Origin: Plectrocnemia conspersa
Lineage: Eukaryota > Arthropoda > Insecta > Trichoptera > Polycentropodidae
Assembly: GCA_009617715.1 (NCBI GenBank)
Contig: VTFK01000116.1
Location: 1,026,215-1,090,214 of the forward strand
Direction: 5' to 3'
Length of the DNA: 64,000 bases
Part shown: positions 13,280 through 24,879 of the stretch, one piece after another
Layout of the letters: each line of letters opens with the position of its first letter
Numbering within the stretch: position 1 is the stretch's first letter
Translations under genes and position numbers: made by a program
Notes under the pieces: generated by a model
Seen by the model: only the letters and a program-made list of their open reading frames with translations
Databases searched by the model: none
What the model was told of the DNA's origin: nothing

Positions 13280-14840
13280 CAAATTTTCTATAAAAATTTG
13301 AATCCGATCCAGGAGTTCTTAGTGTTGGTCAGATTTATTTTGTTGTAATGAGATATTTTCTTGGGTTTCTAAAATTGGTTTTGAGTTGAATTCTTAATTA
13401 ATTATCCATTATTTACGCGAAAAATGAAACAAGCAAGGTTTTTATTGGCATCTTTTGCTTTAAAGTATAATTTAAAATTTGTGTCGGATGGTTCAAGAGT
13501 AATTTTTTTCTTTAAAAATATTACTACTGCTGAGTAGACTTTTGCATGAGTTTACGATCGGCGTTTTTTTAAGCAGTTATATTTTACTTTAACACTTTTA
13601 ATTGATCCGGGATAATGTTTTTTAGTCTCTGTAAGAATGTCTTTATTGTAGATTTGCTTGAGAGTTTAATTTAAAATTTGGTTCGGATGGCTCAAAAGTA
13701 ATTTTTTATTAAAAAAAAAATTCCCGCTGAGTATACTTTTGCACGAGTTTATACTCCTTGTCTCGTTTAACCCTTTGAGCGGTATCGCCGTACATGTACG
13801 GCGATCGATCTTTCACTGTTTTGAGGTACCCTAAATAGGTATATATTTACATATATAACTGAAGAAAAAATAAATAAAAACAAATTTATTTCATATTTTT
13901 AAAATGATTTCTATAGAAAATAAAACCAATAAATTAAAGAGTACGAAATAAATAAACATTTTATATTTATTTTATAAAAACATATTAAGAGCCTCTGAAT
14001 TCATATCAAAAAAATCCGCAATAACCGAATAATATAGAAAAAAATATGTAAAATAAATTAACGAAATTTAATAATATAAAAGTGTTAAAATACTTTTTTA
14101 AACTGATGCAAATAAGTAGTAAGTAAAATCTAAACAATACAAAGTCAAGTTCAATCACTTTTTTCTACATTTACAATAAATGCAATATAATAAATAAATA
14201 AACAGAAATATTTATGGAAGAATACGTAAAATTAACTTACTCCCAGGTGCTTACCAAAAAAATACCAAATGTATATAAAGGAACTCATTTCTTAATGGGT
14301 TAAGAAGCAGTTATATTCTACCTTAAAATTTTTTCTTGATCCGGGAGAACGTTTTTTTATTTCCTCTCAGAATTTTTTTAATCTTTCCATATTTTCTACG
14401 TATTCAAAATATTCTTGAGGCGGATTCTTTTTTAACCGTCTGTAATTTACCCGATATTTGCATCACTTTGTCTTAGACTTTAATTTGAAATTTGCGTCGG
14501 ATGCCTCAAAAGTCATATTTTAAAATATCACTATTAAGTGCACTTTTGCGGCATTTGCATGAGTTTATGATCAACGACTCGTTTAAAAAGCCAATACATT
14601 TGACCTTAAAACTTCTACCTGATCCGAGAGAGCGTTTTTGTATCTCAGTCAGAATTTCTTTATTGTAGATTTACAATTAACTTATTTCACACCTATCAAA
14701 ATTCCATTATTCATGCGAAAAAATAAGCAAGCATTTTTTTCTGCGCATCCTATTTCTCAAAAGTATAATTTACAAATTGCGTCGGATGGCTCAAAATCCT
14801 TTTTTTTTTCAAAAATACATCCGTTGAATATATTTTAGTA
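13280..14840 (+). repeat. diverged satellite / tandem array, interrupted
   Basis: Units share an ordered set of blocks: GCGTCGGATGGCTCAAAAGT, a T-run, CTGAGTATACTTTTGCATGA, GTTTATGATCGGCGACTCG, AAGCAGTTATATT, a TTGATCCGGGAGAACG-like block, TCAGAATTTCTTTATTGTAG and TTCATGCGAAAAA. The TCGGATG block recurs at about 13486, 13683, 14499 and 14780. Removing the 537-bp insertion at 13767-14303 gives spacings of roughly 200, 280 and 280 bases. The 66-codon frame 14638-14838 is repeat sequence, not a gene. Confidence 0.7.
13767..14303 (+). mobile_element. piggyBac-like MITE, copy 1
   Basis: Bounded by TTAA at 13767-13770 and 14300-14303. It begins CCCTTTGAGCGGTATCGCC and ends AATGGG, and has a perfect 18-bp palindrome CGCCGTACATGTACGGCG at 13786-13803. 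There is no coding capacity. An inverted, more eroded copy at 52305-52806 shares both ends (AAACAGTGAAAGATCGAT, the palindrome, and the GAACTCATTT end). It sits in a satellite unit: the flanks join across the TTAA to give CGTTTAAGAAGCAGTTATAT, while a sister unit reads TTTTTTTAAGCAGTTATATT. The TTAA target and CCC start place it with piggyBac-type elements by established knowledge of that superfamily. Confidence 0.8.
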
Positions 14841-14844
14841 TTAA

Positions 14845-15300
14845 TTTTATGCTATATGATACGTTCAAAAAACACTTTTATTTGCATAACTGATATTCAT
14901 TTGAAAATTATAATAGTCACATTTTAAAATTAAAAGATTTTAAAAAGCAATCAATAAAAGTTTATGTATTAATATTATTGTTGTTACGATACATCAATAC
15001 GAAATATTAATAGCGTTAGTCGATTATTAAGATCTAAAAGATATGGGCTCCAAACCATAAACATTTTAAAGCAGTATATAATTTTATTAACGCCTAAGAG
15101 TTTAGCTAGTAGAAATATATATCTATCATCCGGTGAAATTGTATTCGGATATGATTTCACTAAAACGCTAGTGAAAATATAACCTCACTGACAATATAGA
15201 TTCGCTGTAACATATATAATAAAATAGACTATCAAGCGAATTATAACAATCGAATTAATCTTTTGACCTTCGCAAATAAGTACGGAAGTACGATTTGTCC
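14845..15300. other. noncoding, nothing recognised
   Basis: AT-rich; a few TAACC and TATATA runs only. Confidence 0.4.
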
Positions 15301-15302
15301 AG

Positions 15303-15425
15303 TCAACCCTTTGAACTGTCTACGTTTCGCGCGTGACGTCCGCTAGACACGATGCCACTGCACTCGATGGCAACGAACCATGTGCCTTGGGACGGTCATG
15401 TCAGCGGCCAGTGACATGTCATCTT
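15303..15425 (+). repeat. piggyBac-like terminus, orphan
   Basis: TCAACCCTTTGAACTGTC at 15303 resembles the TTAA/CCCTTTGA end seen elsewhere, with the target site decayed to TCAA. The following 120 bases are GC-richer and contain small repeated GATG/CACTG-type motifs, as subterminal regions often do. No opposite end was found nearby. Confidence 0.35.
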
Positions 15426-16304
15426 ATGCATTCCAAAAGAACCTATTTTGCACTGATCTAAAAATGCTCCCAATGACGCGGTAACGGTTTATCAACTTTC
15501 TGCAGTGACTCACGATTACCATCTAGTTTCACTAGAAATTCCAGTTGTTACGTACTCGTTCTAGAAGAATATTTGTATTTTACGTCGATACGTAGAACCC
15601 GGCCTTTGCAGGGCTTTTCAACACATTACTCAGAATGATATATATATCTAACTATACAGATGGTTCAAACTCATCTGTCGTTTTATGCCAAAATGTCTAT
15701 CACGTAGATATCTGATTAAAATATGGTTACAATAATAAGTTCTGTTCTTCTTCAAATTTTAGTATTACAGATAGGCTTTTAAGCGTACGATTAAGATGAC
15801 GTACAATATAATAATATATGTATGTGGATGTATAAAATATTTTAACTTTTTTGTATGAAGTCAATATGATTTAATTTAAAATTATTATGGCAACAAAATT
15901 ATTAGGAACTATTTTTATTGTTCTAATGAATTTATTATACGCTTCAAATTTATACAGATATAATATTAAAATATATATAATTTTACTTATATATAACTAG
16001 TTAATCTAGTTATATTTAAACTACTCTCATTGTCTTATTTCTGCAATATCGTAGTATCTAATTCATTAAGCTATACATATAATTACATAACATATAAAAA
16101 AAGGCAATTATATCTATATTGAATTGTTTTTAACATAATATTTGCCAACTTAGATTTCTACTATTTTTTGATTATATTATGTTCTCTACAATTAAATTTT
16201 ATCTATACTTATTTCTAAATATTTTATATTAGTAGCTATTTCTATGGATAATTAAGTTTATTTATTACTATTATTTAACATACACTGTTTTATACCCGGC
16301 CTTC
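15426..16304. other. noncoding, nothing recognised
   Basis: Mostly AT-rich; no frames, termini or RNA genes seen. Confidence 0.4.
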
Positions 16305-16390
16305 GAAGAAGCTTGGACATATGGGAGAGAATGCCAAGTTTGAACCAATCGCGCTATTGTTTAGATCCGTCTCTGATCCATCCTGCATCA
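16305..16390 (-). repeat. interspersed repeat R1, copy 3
   Basis: Reverse complement of the 6045 and 7715 copies: CTAAACAATAGCGCGATT, then a TTGGCATTCTCTCCC-like block. It continues into TTCTTCGAAGGCCGG, which the other copies lack. Confidence 0.5.
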
Positions 16391-16645
16391 TTTAGCTTAA
16401 CTTCCAAGAACAAAAGTGATTAGTAGGCAACTGTTAATTACATAGATCTTCGATATGTACATCAATGCTTATTCGTTGCGAAGCAATCCGTATTTTTTTA
16501 TAGAGGTCTTAAATATTATGAATAAAATAGGGTTAAAAAGAATTCATGTTATTGTAATTAATGTTTATTAATGGTTTTTGAAAGCCAGCTCCAGTGTTTT
16601 GAAATGCGAATTTCACTTTGATTTCTAAATATCTATTGTGCTCAC

Positions 16646-16852
16646 CTTACAGTACCTTGCATAAACTCGTTTTAACTTGTTAAACATGTCAAACGCAATC
16701 GGATTGCATATTGCAGATAGTAATTTGTCCGGAATAGATTCAAATTCATTTTGTTTATAAATTAATTTTATTGTGCGTATTATATTGACATTTTGCAGTA
16801 GAACGTAATCAGTCGTCAGTACGTCGTTGCTCAGTTTCTTCAGCGGATTCAT
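16646..16852 (-). CDS. exon-like open frame, unknown protein
   Basis: On the minus strand a frame of 69 codons starts at an ATG (16852) and runs without stop to AAG, followed exactly by a GTGAGC splice donor (16640-16645), so the exon would end in phase 0. The peptide begins MNPLKKLSNDVLTTDYVLL and ends FNKLKRVYARYCK; it is hydrophobic and basic with no motif I recognise. Without splicing the frame stops six codons later. The ATG sits one base inside the end of a family-M arm (CTCAGAAG), so either a MITE abuts a host exon or this is the coding part of a longer M-related transposon. No acceptor, promoter or partner exon was identified. Confidence 0.35.
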
Positions 16853-17030
16853 TCTTCTGAGAATGGATAATTATTTTTGCGTTCTCCTATTGGGCAAAAT
16901 TTGGTTTATATGTGATTTATTTGATTCTCACCCGTAACATTGTTACAAAAAGTCTTAATATAAACGCTTGATAATCAAGCGCTTTCACCGTGATGGCACT
17001 ATATGGCAACACTGAGCAGCAAAGATTAGG
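16853..17030 (+). repeat. family M arm and flanking repeat
   Basis: ATAATTATTTTTGCGTTCTC, CTATTGGGCAAAATT and GGTTTATATGTGATTTATTT match the right arm of the complete M copy near 37690-37760. The continuation ATTCTCACCCGTAACATTGT to TATGGCAACACTGAGCAG is repeated at 52820-52960, so both loci share a longer composite repeat. Confidence 0.65.
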
Positions 17031-17039
17031 TAAATATTA

Positions 17040-17280
17040 TGAGTAGATTTTTTTAATAATTTTTAATGCCCAATTAAAATATTCCGCAGAAAATATATTG
17101 CAACGGTGGCTAATTTTTATATTTATTAGTTGCATAGAAAGGGTTAACTCATACATATAATTACTTATTTAAGAACATAATACAATGTTAAAAAAATATA
17201 AAATATCACTTTTGTCATGAGGCCCGGAATCATTGTTTTCTTAGGGCTCGGGTTCGCTCTTGGCGGCCTTGGCCAGAATG
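17040..17280 (+). repeat. family P right half (truncated)
   Basis: GTCATGAGGCCCGGAATCAT and the following GGGCTCGGGTTCGCTCTTGG match the right terminal repeat of the complete P element at 26318-26546, and the preceding AATACAATGTTAAAAA block also matches. The left half is missing. An AAAGGGTTAA piggyBac-like end at 17139-17148 lies just upstream. Confidence 0.65.
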
Positions 17281-19059
17281 ACATGTGTAAATGTCACGTT
17301 GCTATTGTCCAGCATTTGGAACAGAGTTCTTGTGACAGATTGACAGACATGTATTTTTTGAGTTTTATTGTATAGATTACACTTTTTTAATAGTAGGTAA
17401 AGTCATTTTATCACAGTTATTTTACTTGTAAAATTAATAAATAAATACTATTTTCCTGAAAATAATATTTATTTCTTAAATTTACAAAATAAAAATTAAA
17501 TACCAAATCCTTATTTTTTTAAGGTACACTAATTTTTAGCATTTTAAATAGGTTTTTAAATCCTTAATAACATTAATTTAAATTAATATTGTAATGTATT
17601 TATGAAACATATGGTTTCAATAATCCTCTATTTAATAGCTATGTAAAAAATGCTTAGTCTTTTCATAGGAATGAAATATTATATTTATCGATAGTTTTTA
17701 ATGAATTAAAAATAATTTAACCTTATTTTGTCCGCTGAACATTAAGCTGTTTATACTGTTTATTTGAATGTCAGAAGTGATTTGTGGAGAAAAGAACAAG
17801 GCGAAGACAAGATGAGTGTTTCCAGAATCCTACGCAACGTTCTTGAAACTGCGTAGTTTGTACTGATCTTCCAAAATAAAAAAAATACCGTCTTCCTCTT
17901 CGTTTCCGTGTTTGGATGTAGGTGATTATCTACAGATATATTTTCACACTACCTACTCTTACTCCCATTTTCACTACCACTACTCCAATTAAATCTTTTT
18001 CAAAATAACAATTACACCTAACGTAATGCAACTTTGTCTTAAATGTCCACTCCTTTTATAATATAAATAGTTCTTTCTAAGAATAGATCCTCCATTATTT
18101 AAATCGCAAAGCGAAAACAATAAGTACACGTGTTATAAAATCGAGCATTAATGATTGATTTATTTAGCAAAGACCTCGACACGTGCCGAATCATACATTA
18201 TTCGCAGAGTTTAAAGACAATTGCTCTCGGTGTGACCATGTGTATGAAAAAGAGTTAAACTACGCGGAACGTTGACCTATATGTAAACTTATGGTAAAAC
18301 GAGGAAAAAATACACTATAAATTATTACGCGGCGCGGGAAAATTTAAATTTATCCACATCAATATTAACGTGAATGGTAAGTGAAGGAAAATGTGTGTAT
18401 TGTAATGAAACGCATTTAAAAGTAGCCCGGGAGTAACGCATTCGTACATTTACAAACGGTATGCATTTATGTATATTAATATCTTACATAGGTATATGAT
18501 CTGTCAAAAGTACACGTTGTTTCAATATTTTTTCGACGAAACCCAACCGACAATAATACAACTCGACACGCCAGCGATGACTTCTAATACCTGTCATTTT
18601 ACTCCACTGTCTGATAGCGACATATACGCTTCTCTATATATGTAGTAATTCATATATGCTATTAAAATAAACTATTAACAGCTTTTCCGGCGTCTATTTG
18701 ACTGCAAAGTCACACCGCTTAAAATCCGGAATATGTAGCTATAACTCTGAAACAGAAACTCGTATTTTAAGCCTTTTTTATTTATATTTGCATATTAAAC
18801 GATTTAACCACATATTCGTATTTATTATGAATTTTAGCATCTATCTCAAAATACGTATTTCTAATCATTACAGATTATGTTTTCTTAGATATTCCTAAGC
18901 TCACGGATGAATTTCGTAAATAATAATTAAGATAAAAACGTGTTTGGTCGTGTCTTATATGCTGTAATAATACGATATTTCAATATCGATCGTTTGTGCC
19001 GTAGTTCTGCGTCTAAAAATATAGTTTTGATGCTTGAATTATCTTATAACTGCTCGATA
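17281..19059. other. noncoding, nothing recognised
   Basis: The 66-codon frame at 18698-18898 has no motif. The 18100-18600 part is of higher complexity but without repeat partners or promoter motifs that I can defend. Confidence 0.4.
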
Positions 19060-20225
19060 GTTTCGGCTGGGCTAGACCAAAATCTGACGATTGAAGTAAA
19101 AAGGCTGCTAAGCTTTTAAATCGTCGGTGTCAATTTTTTTTGTGCTCCACTGGTAGTGAGCTCAAAGTCCGTACTAAAAGTTTGACGACCGTTTGTAAAT
19201 AATACCTATGTAAGTAATATATCATTTTGGTTCACAATATTTCATAAGCACAATAATAATTGCAATTGCACTTAAACTTTTACCTGATTAAATAGAATGA
19301 TCTCAAGTTTTGGCTGGAATTCTTTTGTTGTTGATTAACAAAGTAATTCACAAGTACAGAATTTTTTTTTGTTAGAATCCAGATATTTTATAAGATTCGA
19401 CTTTTTATAAAACGGGTTTTCAAATTGAAACATTTTTAGAAATCAGTCAAATTATTTTCTTAATTGAAAAAAAATAATTATAAGTATTTTAAAAGCTTTT
19501 TTAGTATTTTAAACATTTTTTTTACTACAGGTGATAAAAAAATCAAACCTTCAACAAAATGCATAAAATAAACCTTTTTAAATTTTATTTAGTATTTTTC
19601 TTTAGAAATAAGAGTTTAAATCTAATAATGTTTACTGAACAGTTCACTGAAGCTGCTTTTTTTTTAGATAAAATTCCCATAAGTATTATATAAAATACTA
19701 CAGAATTATCATTTTCAGGATAACAAACTTGTTTTTAAACATTGCTTTGACCAATACTTTTATGTATTCATTGTCGATATTTTTTAACATAATAATTTAA
19801 ATATATTCTAAACAATAATTTTTCAGTAGATTAAAAAATAGAATTCCGCAAATAAATCAAAAAGTAAAAACTAAACATTTAATAATTTGAAACTAATTAG
19901 ACGTCACTGTTTTTTTAGATTAATAATTTAGTTATTTACTTAATTACTTTAGCGATAGAATCTGTCTTTAAACTTTACAAATATATTAAAAAAAAATAGT
20001 TTCAATAAAACGATTTGCCTTTTGTTGCATATTTTTGCTGAAATGCATAATTGCTAAAATGCGTCGGATGGTTAAAGAGCCTTTTTTTATTCACAAATTT
20101 CTTCATTAAAAGAACAAAAATTTACTGATAATCGTCGACATATTTTAATGATTGTATAATAATTCAGATATTTAATTTCAATTTTTTTTGAAAAAGGTAT
20201 CCGGCGCACTTTTTGTTCAATTAAA
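19060..20225 (+). repeat. second, more decayed satellite locus
   Basis: Begins with the block shared with 13020-13160 and contains AATGCGTCGGATGGTTAAAG near 20058, like the TCGGATGGCTC block of the 13.3-14.8-kb array, plus a CTTTTACCTGATTAAATAGA-like counterpart of its TTGATCCGGGAGA block near 19280. Between these it is very AT-rich and poorly alignable. Confidence 0.4.
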
Positions 20226-21289
20226 AATCAATTTTAATTACCATTTCGATAAAACAGTTAAATTATGATAAAAATAGTGTTTTAAGTATGTTCAGATAAC
20301 AGATAATTAATAGTAGTACTTTTAAGAAATTTAATAAGGTGCAGGGGCGAAGTATTTGTGATCCCTGTGGTGTAAACTTGTATGTATAAATGTCTATGAC
20401 CGAACATTTGATATAACACTATTTTTTAATTTTTTATTATTATTTTGTAAACCCATTTAATTTTATACTTCATATCCGAATAACATATTATGTTGGGTAT
20501 ATCAAACCTTTCTTATTCTTAAGTCAAATAATGAACAATTCAGAGAACTATCGTTTTTAAAAACAAAATACCATTTGCCAGAAAAAATTATGCTTCAAGG
20601 TGTATCCTTAACGACCTTCCTAGATATTATTTTATAAGTAAGATAATACACATGTTAAGTGTAGTTCAAATAAAAAATATAGTTGTATTCATATATGTAT
20701 GTACATATTTATCTTATTGTAATACAACTATTTATAAAATATATGTTGAAGTAGATATAAAAGCATGAAAGATAAAGTATTTTAATGTATTACATATGTT
20801 AGAGAAATATGAATTAAAAGTTTATTAAATTGTAAAATTAATTATTGCAGTAATATTTCGATTATTAAAAAGAAGAAAATATTTATAAAATTAATTTATT
20901 TACATTTAATAGCCAAACTAAGAAGTTGATATGTAGTATTAAATAACTTGAAGCTTTATTACTTGATAATATTTAAAGAGCATCATGGTATTTTATAGAA
21001 AGTCGTGTACTTTAATAATGTATGAGGTCACAATAAGGTCGCATTCGAAGCTTTTAAGGTCATCAGTGTCATTAAAACTGTCACCTTATAAAAATATATG
21101 AAAACCACTTTAAACTCAAAGCGTATCTTATACGTAACATTGCAAAATAATTGTTCAAATGTGTTTAGAATACTAGCATATTTTCGTATGTTACTCATAT
21201 AATAAATATATGTATATATTTTAGAATACAGTTTTTCAGAATATATTTCTCAATAATTCTATGATGCGTGCGATGTCTAAAATGCCCAA
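20226..21289. other. noncoding, nothing recognised
   Basis: Highly AT-rich, with no frames above background. Confidence 0.45.
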
Positions 21290-21600
21290 AATAGGAAAAG
21301 TCTAGTTTCTAGCGCCGGTAGTAAGCAGTAGTTTTCCGTCGTTTTCATCCGACTGGTTCGATATGCCTTCAGGACATTTCGTCGAATTTTACTGATCGAT
21401 ACCGCAAATGATGTATTCTGTCAAGGCTGATTGAACCTACCTTAACACACGGCGTCAAAACAAATATGACCTTTTAACCGTTTAATTGCACAACGTGTAG
21501 CAATAACCTGTCGTTGTGATAAGTGCAAAAACTCGGTCGATCGATGGGTTTCCGGCATATTTGATGGACAGTTTGACCTAAATTTTGATCATATTGAACA
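21290..21600. other. higher-complexity single-copy patch
   Basis: Less AT-biased than its neighbours, no partner in the window and no long frame. It contains TCGGTCGATCGATGG and several TTGATC-type words. Could be host regulatory DNA, but nothing specific can be named. Confidence 0.3.
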
Positions 21601-23214
21601 ATGATGTGATATCGAATCAATTGTGGAATTGACTATAAGAATTTGTATTGATATAATAATTATTTGTCGTTTAGATATGACAGCTCATAAGTATATTTGT
21701 GTAAAAAAAAATATAATACAGCAATAGATTATCTATATCACTACATAAACTAAATTTTATAATAAAAATTTAGGTCAAAATATTAACATCTATATTTTTG
21801 TGAATAATTATTACTACGTGATCAATTAAATTAAAAATCGTCGGGTTTTATCAGTAAATGTTAATTAATAATAACTGAGGAAAATATTGTAAATAAATCA
21901 ATGATAATTGAATAATTAAGTTTATATGTGTCATATTAATTATATTACATTTTAATTTGAAATTTATTTTGTTATTTTTTTTCCTCTTAAATTATTTGAC
22001 AAAATACTATGAAAGTAATCTAGGTATTTTTTAACATGATTATCATTTGTAAAGTAATTTCTTGGATTTTTATTTTGAATTTATAAATCACGCTTATTTT
22101 GCCATAAATCAAAAGCAAAAGGTTTAGCGTAAACTATGAATATATAAATCACGCCGGGCACCCGGTAATGCACAATAGCCACAAGCTTTTAAAATGCATT
22201 CTTATTTATATTGCTACCATCCTGACTCGTGCAGAATGCTACTTCAATTTTCAAAGAGTGCTTCGATTTGTGTTTTTATTTGGTCAGAGTAGCGCATTAT
22301 TCCTTCCACACTACCGACCATTACCAGTCTCTCTGGAGAATAGATGAAGATGATACCAAAAAGTGATTCGTATGGATATTTATAACTAATAAACAATGTG
22401 TTTGTTCATATCACTAGAAGCAAAAGAATATTTATATTGCTGGAATGATTGCGAATGAGGCACTAAAATGATGAGAAAGATACACATTTTATGTATTTAA
22501 AGACTCCAATAAAAAAGTTGCTATTTAGTAATAACATTAACCATGCACAAATAATATTTATGTTGATATGGAATTCCAGTTAAGCATGCTATAAACTCTC
22601 GCTTTATACAAATATTTTTCGCATACAAGTTTCATGGGCGGCTTAATCTATTGCGAAAATTAGTACGTCGTTATTCCACTTCCAACAAATACTTTATAAA
22701 CCATTTATTTTTTGTTCTAAACTTGTTGCAAATCAAGTATCGTTTCGACAGGTGACAAGGTCGGTCATTCCACTAACAAGTTAACCTCAGATTCTGTTCA
22801 CACATCGCGTTTTTGTTATACTCAAGTAAGGAAGATGTGTCTACTTCCTACAGTTAGAAGGAAATATATTCTGCACGAGCCACAACCGGACAATGAATAA
22901 TTCACTTATGCATCATTTTCACGTAACCGGATGGTAATTGTACAGTAAAGTGAACACGGATGTTTTTTACAAATGATATCACTCAATTCAGCGTATGATT
23001 CCAAATGACTTGATTATCTCATCTTCTTTGTTTGTTATGTATTGTAGATATATTTTAGCTTTCATATTTTTTTTATTATAGTCATTTAAACAGCTCCAAT
23101 AAATATGTATGTTAGATATAAAATAGGGTTTCTATAAAAATATTTTGATATTTTAATTGCGAAAAATAATTTATCATACCAAATTTTTTTAGTACACTTA
23201 AATATTCTATGATG
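21601..23214. other. noncoding, nothing recognised
   Basis: AT-rich. 22140-22330 and 22730-22960 are of higher complexity but contain no frame, repeat end or promoter motif I can support. Confidence 0.4.
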
Positions 23215-23216
23215 TA

Positions 23217-24309
23217 CAGGCGGCCCTGAAAATGTATGCGAATGTTGAATGTACGAAAGTCGAGGAAGATAAAAAAAATTGAAATTGTGTGTATTTTAAA
23301 ATATTTATTTATCAAGTAAATATAAGATGTTTAAGAGGCGTTTAAGAGACCCGTTTAAATGGGGTTTGCGGGTGTTTCCTTTGAAAAGTTATCAAGAGTT
23401 TTTCCACTATTTTTTTTCTTTTCTTCATATAGTATTTTATAACATGCTATGTTTTTATTGATCGCCCTACGCACTTGAGATATGCGTTCTCCATTGGGAT
23501 CACACTCTTCCATAATATTTAAAAATTTGTCAAGGTGCGTGAAGGCTTCATTCATATTTTTCATTGTTAAAGAGTTTTCCACAATAAACCTGTCTCATCT
23601 ACATTCAATATTTGGCTAGAGGAATATTCTCCATCTTCAATAATTTTGGATAATTAGGAAATAAATTATTTTGCAACATCTTTATCCGCATCAGCCGATT
23701 CTCCAGTAAATTTAATATTATGAAAAGAATACCTCATTTTAAAATTGTAAAATTAACCGTTACTTGCTTGAAAAACCGTGTTAAAATCTTTTTTTAATCT
23801 ATCCTTCCAATCTTTGTGCAAACTAAGAGCTTTTGCTTTAATAATTGAAATAATCAGAGGGACATCTTTTTTGATGTTGGTCATCGATCTACGATGACGA
23901 AGATTTTCCATTTCATCGATGTTTTTTTTGTTGTGTTTTTTAGGAAACATATCTTTAAAGATTGCGGAAATATATCTTTATTTTCCACAATTTTGAACGT
24001 ATTTCTTAATTATATTTTTATTTTGCAAAATTGAACATATCGTAGACCTGAAAATTGAACATATCATACGAACGTCCGATTGAAGCAAAAGATTCACCGC
24101 TATCAGAACGTCTTATAATTTCCATCTTTGTCTTGAATCCTGTGAAGTTTATGAGTCCTTGATTTATTTTTGTTCATATTAACACAAGTTTTTTCGTTTC
24201 TCACTCGTGTTTATATTTCATTTAATTAAAAAAAAAAAAAATTTTAAAAATTGTTTTGTTTTTTAAATGTGCGAATTAGCGAATTGCGCGTAACGTCGAG
24301 GGCCACCTG
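23217..24309 (-). mobile_element. Tigger/pogo DNA transposon, internally deleted
   Basis: Termini are CAGGCGGCCCTGAAAATG (from 23217) and, on the other strand, CAGGTGGCCCTCGACGTTA (from 24309). Both are flanked by TA (23215-23216 and 24310-24311), the target duplication of the Tc1/mariner/pogo group. CAGG(T/C)GGCCCTC is typical of Tigger elements. At 1093 bp it is less than half the usual length of about 2.4 kb. The minus strand carries remnants of a transposase in the correct order: helix-turn-helix, CENP-B-type domain, the start of the DDE core, and the C-terminal tail. Most of the catalytic core is gone, so the copy cannot be autonomous. Confidence 0.9.
23355..24140 (-). pseudogene. Tigger transposase remnant
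   Basis: Read on the minus strand from about 24140: MEIIRRSDSGESFASIGRS is a psq-type helix-turn-helix (24075-24130). Then 23753-23950 contains KKDVPLIISIIKAKALSLH and FNTVFQASNG, matching the CENP-B DNA-binding domain (VPxSGxxIxxKA..L ... FxASxGW). Next comes IKFTGESADAD and, at 23588-23602, VDETG with the first catalytic aspartate. The frame then jumps straight to NSLTMKNMNEAF, CYKILYEEKKK and TLDNFSKE (23355-23580), the usual Tigger C-terminus with its TLDSFF-like tail. The second and third catalytic acids are deleted and several in-frame stops are present. Confidence 0.85.
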
Positions 24310-24315
24310 TACTAA

Positions 24316-24685
24316 TCTCTATAAATTGTTATTCTTACCACCGTTTATCTTACTTGAAATATTTTTATATATAATATAAGTATTATCGATTTGCTCAAGA
24401 GCTGAAAAAATCCTTGCACTTCTCCTAAGCCAGAACATTCCCATACTTAATTTACTTTCATCAGGAACTTCATGTAAAAGTACCACTTCGTCTTCGACTT
24501 GGAATAAACGAGAATGCAGCAACTTGTACCAAGCGAAGCTACAATAATGTTTCCTGTATTGTATTGTATATTAAAATAATACAAATCCTTCTGTATCAAT
24601 TAAACTATTAAAAACGTAGAAATATAATATATTATTGATTATTTTTTAAAATCTGAATTTTACAACTGGTTATTTTCTTGATGCT
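24316..24685. other. noncoding, nothing firm
   Basis: A 67-codon frame on the minus strand (24319-24522) contains VEDEVVLLHEVPDESKLS and is slightly more protein-like than most here, but no family is recognised and neither splice signal nor repeat supports it. Confidence 0.3.
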
Positions 24686-24691
24686 CTTAAA

Positions 24692-24860
24692 CAGTGGTGT
24701 GCAAATTATTTTCATTTTCACGCCCCCCTCTTCCATTTTTTAAATTTTTATCACAACCCATGGATACGCGTTTTTTAATCGTGATCGCCAACGTAGTTAA
24801 AGTGCAATTTTTTGTGGAACTTGCGCTTATGCTTCTGGGTTGTCTGAGGTCTAAATAAAA
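24692..24860 (+). repeat. hAT-like terminal fragment
   Basis: CAGTGGTGTGCAAATTATTT at 24692 followed by CACGCCCCCCTCTTCC and a TTATCACAACCC block resembles the ends of hAT MITEs (CAGTG-TT--CAAA ... CGCCCCCC). No opposite end or 8-bp duplication could be established. The antisense 63-codon frame at 24687-24878 is a shadow of this repeat. Confidence 0.4.
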
Positions 24861-24879
24861 CATAATTTTGGCAAACAAT

